DNA from: RPQJ01 sp963732375
GTDB taxonomy: Bacteria; Pseudomonadota; Gammaproteobacteria; Steroidobacterales; Steroidobacteraceae
Direction: 5' to 3'
Length of the DNA: 64,000 nt
Assembly: GCA_963732375.1 (NCBI GenBank)
Contig: CAVSZE010000003.1
Location: 310,001-374,000, forward strand
The notes under the pieces are model-generated. The model was given only the letters and a program-made list of their open reading frames with translations. It was not told the origin of the DNA and searched no databases. Position 1 is the first letter of the stretch, and every line of letters starts with the position of its first letter. The position numbers were made by a program, and so were the translations under genes. Shown here piece after piece: positions 45,230-52,897 of this stretch.

Positions 45230-46060
45230 ATGTCGGCCGGTGTCATAACGTCTAGCGCGCGCAGCGGATTCGTACTTGGGCTTTCTGCGGGCCTCGTGCT
45301 CGCGTCGGCGTTCTTCCTGGTGATGCCGAACATGCCGATAGCGGCGTTCGAGGCCGCAGGCGAGCCGGAGCAGACCGCTTCGTCCACGTCGATGCCGGCT
45401 GCGATGACCGCGCCAACGGCCGGATCCGGCGCCGGCTCGATGCAGGCCGCCACGCTGGCCCTCAAGACCCGGCTGGCAACCCAGGGTGGTGCCGACGACC
45501 AGTGGGAGTTGCTGGCGCAGTCCTACGATTTCCTCGGACGCAGCGACGAGGCAAGACTCGCCCGTGAGCACCGGACGGCCCCGGGCAGCGACCTGAGCGA
45601 CGCGGTTGCGGCCAGTGCGATGCTGCTGCCCGGTTCGCGTCGTTCGACCACCGGCGGCCGTGCGCCGCAGGCAACCCCGAGTCGTGCCGAAGCACTGCTC
45701 GCCAGCGCGGAGAAATACCGCCGCGGCCGCCAGTTCAAGGAGGCCTGCGCAGCATATGCAGCGGCTGCCGGGCTTGGCAGCATGTCCGCCGACAGCTGGG
45801 CAGACTACGCGGACGCGCAGGCGTCCATGTCAGGCCACCTGGCCGGCGAGCCCGAGAAATCGCTCGCAGAGGCCCTTGCACTCGACCCGCAGCACACCAA
45901 GGCCTTGTGGCTGAAGGCAAGCCTCGCCTACGAGCAACACCGTTACAGCGAGGCGCTGGCAACCTGGCAGAAGCTGCTCGCCCTCGTGCCGCCAGGCTCG
46001 TCTGACGCACGCATCGTCGAGGCGAACATCGCCGAAGCGACACGTCTTGCGAACGGCTGA
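45230..46060 (+). CDS. Membrane-anchored TPR protein, CcmI/NrfG-like
   Basis: A 276-residue protein with one membrane helix at about 12-33 and a periplasmic C-terminal half. ADDQWELLAQSYDFLGRSDEA and AWADYADA-type helices are followed by LDPQHTKALWLKASLAYEQHRYSEALATWQKLL. These match the TPR region of cytochrome c maturation proteins (CcmI, NrfG), which hold apocytochrome c C-termini. As first gene of an operon with two multihaem cytochromes, a maturation chaperone role is plausible. GGAG lies 9 bases before the ATG. Confidence 0.75.
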   Translation: MSAGVITSSARSGFVLGLSAGLVLASAFFLVMPNMPIAAFEAAGEPEQTASSTSMPAAMTAPTAGSGAGSMQAATLALKTRLATQGGADDQWELLAQSYDFLGRSDEARLAREHRTAPGSDLSDAVAASAMLLPGSRRSTTGGRAPQATPSRAEALLASAEKYRRGRQFKEACAAYAAAAGLGSMSADSWADYADAQASMSGHLAGEPEKSLAEALALDPQHTKALWLKASLAYEQHRYSEALATWQKLLALVPPGSSDARIVEANIAEATRLANG

Positions 46061-46069
46061 GGGCTGTCA

Positions 46070-47044
46070 ATGAACGCTCGACTGGATCGAATCGACATCG
46101 ACCCCGCAGACGCCGGCGTCCGAATCGCCGCTACGACGGTAGCGCGTCCAAGGCTGGCACCAGCGAGCCCACCGGCGACCGAAGCGAACCCCGTGTCCGC
46201 GCTCGGGGCCCGCCGAAGCCTGTGGAAGCCCGAGTGGCTGATGCTGATCGCGACGGCCGCACTACTCGTCTGGGGTTATCGCTTCCCTACGGAGCAGTAC
46301 ATCACGCCGCAGACCGGCGTCGGCTACGCGCTGGGCATCATCGGCGGATCGGCCATGCTGCTGCTGCTGATTTACCCGGCGCGCAAGCGGGTCCGGGCGC
46401 TGCGATTTCTCGGAACGACCAAGCACTGGTTCCAGACCCACATGGTGCTCGGCATCGTCGGTCCTGTACTCATCCTGTTCCACTCCAACTTCAGCCTTGG
46501 TGCGACCAACAGCAACGTGGCGCTCGCCTGCATGCTGGTCGTCTCCGGCAGCGGGTTGTTCGGCCGATACTTCTACACGCGCATCCACCACGGCCTGCAC
46601 GGACGCCGCGCCAGCCTGGCGGAACTCCGGGAATATGCTGAAAGGCTGCGATGGGTCACGACGAACGTGGAGTTTCTCCCGGACCTGGTAGCCCGGATCG
46701 AAGCGGAGGAACACTCCATCGCCGAACGTTGCGAGCGGTTGCCTCAGCTCGTACGGCCACCGGTCTGTGCGGCGTCCGCCTCGCTCGCACGTCGTCGCCT
46801 GTGCCGCTACGTGCGCGATTCGTTGAAAGCGCCTAACCGGGCGAGCATTGGCGAGGCCCGCAGGCACAGCCTGCTCAAGACGGCAACCGGCTACATCGAC
46901 GATCGCCTTACCGCGACACGCCGTGTCGTGGAATTCTCTTCGTTCGAGCGACTCTTCTCGCTCTGGCACGCGTTGCACATGCCGCTGTTCCTGATGCTGC
47001 TGATCGCGGGCGTGGTGCACGTCGTCGCAGTGCACGTCTACTGA
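46070..47044 (+). CDS. Membrane cytochrome b-like protein
   Basis: A 324-residue protein, 9 bases after the TPR gene. Hydrophobic segments lie at about 56-72, 85-103, 122-140, 150-165 and 302-322. His residues sit in or near them: TKHWFQTHMVLGIVGPVLILFHSNF, TRIHHGLHGR and LWHALHMPLFLMLLIAGVVHVVAVHVY. Pairs of His in helices that face each other suggest one or two b-type haems. A soluble region of about 110 residues lies between the fourth and last segments. It may pass electrons from the membrane quinone pool or the neighbouring flavoprotein to the periplasmic cytochromes. Family is not named with certainty. Confidence 0.65.
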   Translation: MNARLDRIDIDPADAGVRIAATTVARPRLAPASPPATEANPVSALGARRSLWKPEWLMLIATAALLVWGYRFPTEQYITPQTGVGYALGIIGGSAMLLLLIYPARKRVRALRFLGTTKHWFQTHMVLGIVGPVLILFHSNFSLGATNSNVALACMLVVSGSGLFGRYFYTRIHHGLHGRRASLAELREYAERLRWVTTNVEFLPDLVARIEAEEHSIAERCERLPQLVRPPVCAASASLARRRLCRYVRDSLKAPNRASIGEARRHSLLKTATGYIDDRLTATRRVVEFSSFERLFSLWHALHMPLFLMLLIAGVVHVVAVHVY

Positions 47045-47061
47045 GCCGGCACCGGTCGCGA

Positions 47062-48624
47062 ATGCGAAATGTGCGCCCCCTTCCCGTGCTGGTGCTGGTG
47101 ATGCTGGCGAATCTTCCGTCGCCAGCTGCGTTTGCAGCTGGAATCGAGACGCTGCTCATGCCAGGAAAGGTCTCGAGCGCACACGCGAAGCTCGAAGCCG
47201 AGTGCTCACAGTGCCACGATCGCGCCGACCGCGGCCGGCAGGCCGCACTTTGCATGGCCTGCCACAAGGACGTCGCGGCCGATGTCCGCGCGCACACTGG
47301 CTTTCACGGCCGCCTGCCCGATATCGACTCGGCGCAGTGCAACGCCTGCCACTCCGAGCATCAGGGTCGCGAAGCGGACATCATCAAGCTAACCCGGCCT
47401 GCGTTCGACCATTCGAAGACCGACTTCCCGCTCGCCGGCGCGCACGCGGCGGCTGGCTGCGACGCCTGCCACAAGCCGGGCCGGAAATTTCGCGAGGCTC
47501 CGTCCGGCTGCGTCGATTGCCACAAGTCCGACGATCAGCACGGCGGCACGCTAGGCACCGCGTGCGGCGACTGCCACGAGCCGGCCAACTGGGCGCGCAC
47601 CCGCTTCGACCACGGCAGGACACGTTTCCCCCTGCGTGATGCTCACCGCAACGTTACCTGTGCTGCGTGCCATGCCGGCAACCGTTACGCCGGGACGCCT
47701 TCGGCATGTGCTTCCTGCCACGCTCCCGACGACGTGCACCGTGGCGCCCGGGGCCAGGACTGCGCGAGCTGCCACACGACGGTCGCGTGGAAGACCTCGA
47801 AGTTCGACCACGCGAAAGAGACACGCTTCGCGCTAACTGGCGCCCACGCAGAGCTGACCTGCCAGGCATGCCACAAGACGCCGAACATGAAGGACCCGCT
47901 GCCTCTCGATTGCGCGGGCTGCCACCGAGCGGACGACGCGCACGCGACCCGCTTCGGGGCCGCCTGCGAAAAATGCCACGGCACATCCGCCTGGAAGCCA
48001 GCCACCTTCGATCACCTGCGTGACGGTCGGTTCGAGCTGGTGGGCCGCCACGCAACACTCGACTGCAATGCATGCCACACGGCCGTAATCGCGCAGCAGA
48101 AGCTCGGCACCGACTGCGCGGCCTGCCACCGCACCAGCGACGCGCACGGCGGCAAGCTCGGCACCGACTGCGCGGCCTGCCATGGCGTCGACGGCTGGCG
48201 CAAGGACGTCATATTCGATCACGACCTGACCCATTTCCCGCTGGTCGGGCTGCACGTCGTGGTTCCATGCCACGCCTGCCACGTGTCCCCGGAGTTCAAG
48301 GGCGTTGCCAGCGACTGCAATGGTTGTCACCAGCGCGACGACCGGCACAAGGGCGCGCTCGGTAAGGACTGCGAGGGCTGTCATTCGCCGAATGGATGGG
48401 GCCTATGGCAGTTCGATCACGGCAAGGCGACCGAATTCGCGCTCACCGGCGCGCACGCCGTTGTCGCCTGCGCAGGCTGCCACAAGCAGCCGGCCGACCA
48501 GGTGAAGCTCGGCACCGACTGCGACGCCTGCCATTCGAAGGACGATGTCCACGTTGGGCAATACGGCCGCCAGTGCCAGCGATGCCACGTGACAACGAGT
48601 TTCAAGGGCGCACGGCTCCAATAG
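47062..48624 (+). CDS. 21-haem periplasmic cytochrome c (cytochrome c3-like repeats)
   Basis: I count 21 CxxCH motifs in 520 residues, after a signal peptide (1-25, ends AFAAG). From about residue 110 they recur in sets of three: one after a TxFPLxGxHA segment, one in a DCxxCHxxDDxH segment, one in GxxCxxCHxxxxW followed by FDH. The His in GAH, DDxH and FDH are likely second axial ligands, giving bis-His haems. It lies between the cytochrome b-like protein and the giant cytochrome, 10 bases before the next gene. A periplasmic electron carrier is the natural reading. Confidence 0.92.
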   Translation: MRNVRPLPVLVLVMLANLPSPAAFAAGIETLLMPGKVSSAHAKLEAECSQCHDRADRGRQAALCMACHKDVAADVRAHTGFHGRLPDIDSAQCNACHSEHQGREADIIKLTRPAFDHSKTDFPLAGAHAAAGCDACHKPGRKFREAPSGCVDCHKSDDQHGGTLGTACGDCHEPANWARTRFDHGRTRFPLRDAHRNVTCAACHAGNRYAGTPSACASCHAPDDVHRGARGQDCASCHTTVAWKTSKFDHAKETRFALTGAHAELTCQACHKTPNMKDPLPLDCAGCHRADDAHATRFGAACEKCHGTSAWKPATFDHLRDGRFELVGRHATLDCNACHTAVIAQQKLGTDCAACHRTSDAHGGKLGTDCAACHGVDGWRKDVIFDHDLTHFPLVGLHVVVPCHACHVSPEFKGVASDCNGCHQRDDRHKGALGKDCEGCHSPNGWGLWQFDHGKATEFALTGAHAVVACAGCHKQPADQVKLGTDCDACHSKDDVHVGQYGRQCQRCHVTTSFKGARLQ

Positions 48625-48634
48625 GCGGGAAACC

Positions 48635-51600
48635 ATGGGCCAGTTCTACAAGGTTGTCGTTTTCTGCCTGATTGCAGTCGCCTGCCACGGCGCATTTGCA
48701 CAAGGCGCTGGCGCGGATTTCAACCACGTCACGACGGGCTACGAGCTGACCGGTGCGCACAAGTTGCAGGCCTGCGAGTCGTGCCACGTGGACGCCGTAT
48801 TCCAGGGCACGCCGCGCGCATGCTTCGCGTGTCATTCCAATGGATCGCGCATCGGCGCGACGCCGAAGTCGTCAAACCATATCCTGAGCAGCGAGCAATG
48901 CGACGCCTGCCACACGACGTCGGCGTGGTCACCCGCATCGACCTTCGACCACGACCAGACGCGCGGCAGCTGCTCGTCCTGCCACGACAGCGTGCATGCC
49001 GCGGGCAAGCCCGCCGGCCACATCGCCACCACGGCGGACTGCGGCTCCTGCCACGGCACGACCGCATGGAGCCCGACGCGGTTCGATCACGCAAACATCA
49101 CTTCGAACTGCGTCTCGTGCCATACACCCGCGGGAACCGCGACGGCAAAGAGTCCGTCTCACCTCCAGACCAGCAATAGCTGCGAGGCCTGCCACAGCAT
49201 CGACGCCTGGGCGCCGCCCACCCGCGTCGACCACGCCGAGGTCATGGGCAGCTGCGCTTCCTGCCACGACGGAACGCGCGCGACCGGGCGCAGCGCAATC
49301 CACATTCCGAGCGCCGAGACCTGCGATTCCTGCCACACGACTTCCGCCTGGCGTCCGGCGACCTTCGACCACGCGGGTGTGACCGATCGTTGCGCGACCT
49401 GCCACGACGGCACCAGGGCGACCGGCATCGGCGCCACTCACATCAAGGCCACCACGGCCTGCGATGCCTGCCACGCGACAGTTTCGTGGAAACCTGTGAT
49501 CCGCGTCGACCACGGCAACGTGCTTGGCAGCTGCTCGACCTGCCACGACGGTCGGAGCGCGACCGGCCAGGGCGCCAACCACATAGTGACGAGCGCCGAG
49601 TGCGACAACTGCCATGCGACCACGGCCTGGAAGCCAGCGAAATTCGATCACACCGGCTACGAGAACAACTGTGTGAGCTGCCACGACGGCAGTCGCGCGA
49701 CGGGACGGGGCACGACGCATATCCGCAGCACCGATTCCTGCGAGTCCTGCCACGTCGTTGCGGCCTGGAAGCCTGCCGCGACGATTGACCACACGCAGGT
49801 CATCGGAACCTGCGTCTCCTGCCACGACGGCACGACCGCCAAGGGCAAGCACGCCAACCACATCCCGAGCGACAATGGCTGTGACACCTGCCACGCGACC
49901 ACTGCCTGGAAGCCTGCGCGATTCAGCCACGACAACCTCGCGACGACCTGCGTCAGCTGCCACGACGGCGTCCGGGAAACCGGCAAGAGCGCGACGCACA
50001 TCAGGGCAAGCGACAGCTGCCAGGCGTGCCACGCGACCTTCAGCTGGCGCCCGGTCACGGTCGTGGACCACACGCAGGTCACCGGCAGCTGCTATTCATG
50101 CCACAACGGCACGACGGCAACCGGCAGGCACGCGGCGCACCTGACCACCAGCACCGATTGCGGGGCCTGCCACTCGACCAGCACCTGGAAGCCGGCGACC
50201 CGTGTCGACCATGCAAGCGTTCTTGGCACCTGCTCCTCCTGCCATGACGGCACGATCGCAGCGGGCAAGGACACAAATCACATCGTCACCAGCGCCGAGT
50301 GCGGAACCTGCCACGTCACGGCCGCATGGAAGCCAGCCAACTTCGATCACTCGGCGATCAGCCAGGCCTGCTCGACCTGCCACGACGGAGTGAGGTCCAC
50401 CGGCAAACCCACGAGCCACATCCCGACTGCTGGCGAGTGCGGCGACTGTCACTCGACCAGCGCCTGGAAACCGGCCCGATTCACCCACGATGGGATCACC
50501 GACTCGTGCGTCAGTTGCCACGACGGAGTCCGACAGACCGGAAAGAGCAGTACGCATATCAAGGCCAGCGACACCTGCGAGGCCTGTCATTCGACCGCCG
50601 GCTGGCGTCCCGTCGTGAGCGTCGATCACACGCAAGTCACCGGCAGCTGCTACACCTGCCACAACGGCACGACCGCCACGGGCAAGTCCGCAGCGCACCT
50701 CCTGTCGACGAACAACTGCGGCGCCTGCCACGCGACGCTGGCCTGGAAGCCCGCAACGACCGTGGACCATCGCGAAGTTACCGGCAGTTGCTTCTCCTGC
50801 CACAACGGAACCAAGGCCACCGGCAAGCCGGCCAACCATATCGTGAGCGCGGATACCTGTGACTCGTGCCACACGCCTTTGGCCTGGAAGCCGGCGAACT
50901 GGGATCACACCGGCATCGTGGGCGGCTGTTCGAGCTGCCACGACGGCGCGAAGGCGACCGGCAAGAGCGCAACGCACCTCCCGACCAGCACCACCTGCGA
51001 GACCTGCCACGCCGTATCGGGCTGGAAGCCAGCGACCCAGGTCGACCACTCGCAAGTCATCGGCAGCTGCAGCTCCTGCCACGACGGCGCCAGGGCGATC
51101 GGCAAGGGGCCAAATCACATCCCGACCACGCAGGAATGCGGCAGCTGCCACGCGACAGTTGCCTGGAAGCCCGTGACCTTCAGCCACGCCGGCATCGTCT
51201 CCGGGTGTGCTACGTGCCACGACGGCGTGAAAGCCGCCGGCAAGAACGCCGGCCACATGTTCACGACCGGCCAGTGCGAGTCCTGCCACGCAACGACCGC
51301 CTGGAAGCCTGCCACGCGCGTCGATCACGCCCAGGTGATCGGCACCTGCTCGAGTTGCCACAATGGCTCCCGGGCGACCGGAAAGCCCACCAATCACATC
51401 GTGACCGTCGCCGAATGCGGCAGCTGCCATGGCACGACCGCGTGGAAGCCGGCCACCGGTTTCAACCACACCGGTGTCACCGGCAACTGTTTCAGCTGCC
51501 ACAATGGCGTGAACGCGACCGGCAAGGGAACTTCGCACATCGCGACCGACACCAGCTGCGAAAGCTGCCACGCCACCAACGCGTGGAAACCCGCGACTCG

Positions 51601-52897
51601 CGTCGACCATGCCCACGTCTCGGGAACCTGCTCGGGCTGCCACAACGGAACGGCGGCAGCGGGCAAGGGCACCAACCATATCCCGACCACTGCCGAATGT
51701 GGCTCCTGCCACACGACGCTGGCCTGGAAGCCCGCGAATTTCAGCCACTCGGGCATCACCGCTAATTGCTCGAATTGCCACGACGGCATAAAGGCGGCGG
51801 GCAAGAACGCCACCCACATCTTCACCACCGCTGTTTGCGAAAGCTGCCACTCGACAGGCAGCTGGAAGCCAGCGACCCGAGTCGACCACGCGCAGGTAAT
51901 CGGCAACTGCTCGAGCTGCCACAATGGCACGAAGGCCTCGGGTAAGCCGGCCACGCACATCGCAACCACGGCCGAATGCGGCAATTGCCACGCGACGACC
52001 GCATGGAAGCCCGCCACGGGCTTCAACCATGACGGCATCACCGGCAACTGCTTCAGCTGCCATAACGGTGTGTCAGCCACCGGCAAGAGCTCGAGCCACC
52101 TGCAAACGAGCAACCTGTGCGAGGGCTGTCACTCGCCAGCCGCCTGGAAGCCGGCCGTGCGCGTGGATCATACCCAGGTGATCGGCACCTGCTACTCCTG
52201 CCACAACGGCAGCAATGCCACCGGCAAGAATGCGGCGCATATAGCCAGCGACACGAGCTGCGACGCGTGCCACACGACCGTCGGCTGGAAGCCGGCCGTA
52301 CGCGTCGATCACAACCACGTGACCGGCACCTGCAGCAGCTGTCACAACGGCCTGAAGGCGGCTGGCAAGCCCACCAACCATATTCCGACCACGAAGGAGT
52401 GCGGTGCCTGCCACTCCACGCTGGCCTGGCTGCCGGCCGCTTTCGACCACACGGGCGTGACCAGCGGCTGCAGCAACTGCCACAACGGTACGACCGCCAG
52501 CGGTCCGTCCACGGGGCACATGACCTTCCCCGTCCACAACTTCGACTGCAACCAGTGCCATACGACGAATGCATGGTCACCCAACAACTTCAGGCACTTG
52601 GCCGGCGGCGGCTATCCGGGTGACCACCGGACGGCGCTGACCTGCCTGAGCTGTCACACGACAAACACCGACGCTGCCACCTGGCGCGCGCCCGCCTACA
52701 AGCCGGACTGTGCGGGCTGCCACTCGAACAGGTTCAAGGCGGACCCGCACAAGAAATACGGTAACGTGAAATACACGGTAAGCGAACTGCGGAACTGCTC
52801 GGGCGCCTGCCACATCTACACCGACTCGACGCTGACCACGGTCTTGACGCGCCGGTCGGGTCCGGAACATCGCATCACCGACTCGAAATTCGACTGA
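48635..52897 (+). CDS. Giant 58-haem c-type cytochrome with 47-residue tandem repeats
   Basis: This 1420-residue exported protein (signal peptide 1-22) has, by my count, 57 CxxCH motifs and one CxxxCH (CSGACH) near the end, about one haem per 24 residues. Two motifs recur per unit of about 47 residues, roughly 26 times. The first is in ECxxCHATTAWKP; then comes xRVDHAQVIGxC, and the second in SCHNGTxATGK followed by NHI. His of DH and HI are likely distal ligands. Family: cytochrome c3/doubled-CxxCH proteins. The haem spacing suggests a wire-like chain. The stop overlaps the porin start by one base. No membrane segment is seen after the signal. Confidence 0.9.
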   Translation: MGQFYKVVVFCLIAVACHGAFAQGAGADFNHVTTGYELTGAHKLQACESCHVDAVFQGTPRACFACHSNGSRIGATPKSSNHILSSEQCDACHTTSAWSPASTFDHDQTRGSCSSCHDSVHAAGKPAGHIATTADCGSCHGTTAWSPTRFDHANITSNCVSCHTPAGTATAKSPSHLQTSNSCEACHSIDAWAPPTRVDHAEVMGSCASCHDGTRATGRSAIHIPSAETCDSCHTTSAWRPATFDHAGVTDRCATCHDGTRATGIGATHIKATTACDACHATVSWKPVIRVDHGNVLGSCSTCHDGRSATGQGANHIVTSAECDNCHATTAWKPAKFDHTGYENNCVSCHDGSRATGRGTTHIRSTDSCESCHVVAAWKPAATIDHTQVIGTCVSCHDGTTAKGKHANHIPSDNGCDTCHATTAWKPARFSHDNLATTCVSCHDGVRETGKSATHIRASDSCQACHATFSWRPVTVVDHTQVTGSCYSCHNGTTATGRHAAHLTTSTDCGACHSTSTWKPATRVDHASVLGTCSSCHDGTIAAGKDTNHIVTSAECGTCHVTAAWKPANFDHSAISQACSTCHDGVRSTGKPTSHIPTAGECGDCHSTSAWKPARFTHDGITDSCVSCHDGVRQTGKSSTHIKASDTCEACHSTAGWRPVVSVDHTQVTGSCYTCHNGTTATGKSAAHLLSTNNCGACHATLAWKPATTVDHREVTGSCFSCHNGTKATGKPANHIVSADTCDSCHTPLAWKPANWDHTGIVGGCSSCHDGAKATGKSATHLPTSTTCETCHAVSGWKPATQVDHSQVIGSCSSCHDGARAIGKGPNHIPTTQECGSCHATVAWKPVTFSHAGIVSGCATCHDGVKAAGKNAGHMFTTGQCESCHATTAWKPATRVDHAQVIGTCSSCHNGSRATGKPTNHIVTVAECGSCHGTTAWKPATGFNHTGVTGNCFSCHNGVNATGKGTSHIATDTSCESCHATNAWKPATRVDHAHVSGTCSGCHNGTAAAGKGTNHIPTTAECGSCHTTLAWKPANFSHSGITANCSNCHDGIKAAGKNATHIFTTAVCESCHSTGSWKPATRVDHAQVIGNCSSCHNGTKASGKPATHIATTAECGNCHATTAWKPATGFNHDGITGNCFSCHNGVSATGKSSSHLQTSNLCEGCHSPAAWKPAVRVDHTQVIGTCYSCHNGSNATGKNAAHIASDTSCDACHTTVGWKPAVRVDHNHVTGTCSSCHNGLKAAGKPTNHIPTTKECGACHSTLAWLPAAFDHTGVTSGCSNCHNGTTASGPSTGHMTFPVHNFDCNQCHTTNAWSPNNFRHLAGGGYPGDHRTALTCLSCHTTNTDAATWRAPAYKPDCAGCHSNRFKADPHKKYGNVKYTVSELRNCSGACHIYTDSTLTTVLTRRSGPEHRITDSKFD
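48875..52500 (+). repeat. Tandem ~141-base coding repeats in the giant cytochrome
   Basis: About 26 copies of a 47-codon unit, aligned at the protein level by their two CxxCH motifs. Copies differ at the DNA level by many synonymous changes and some replacements, so amplification is old or followed by strong selection. The antisense strand of this block is open over long distances (see rejected items). Confidence 0.8.

Noticed and set aside
48929..50071. 380-codon minus-strand frame, also opposite the cytochrome
   Set aside because: Same cause: the repeats leave the antisense strand open. Not a gene.
50096..52063. 655-codon open frame on the minus strand opposite the giant cytochrome
   Set aside because: It mirrors the 47-codon repeat units and is rich in Ala, Gly, Arg and Val as expected from antisense of CxxCH repeats; no ribosome site or domain is seen.
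48875..52500. CRISPR-like regular repeat
   Set aside because: Units are about 141 bases, coding, divergent, and lack short identical repeats with unique spacers.
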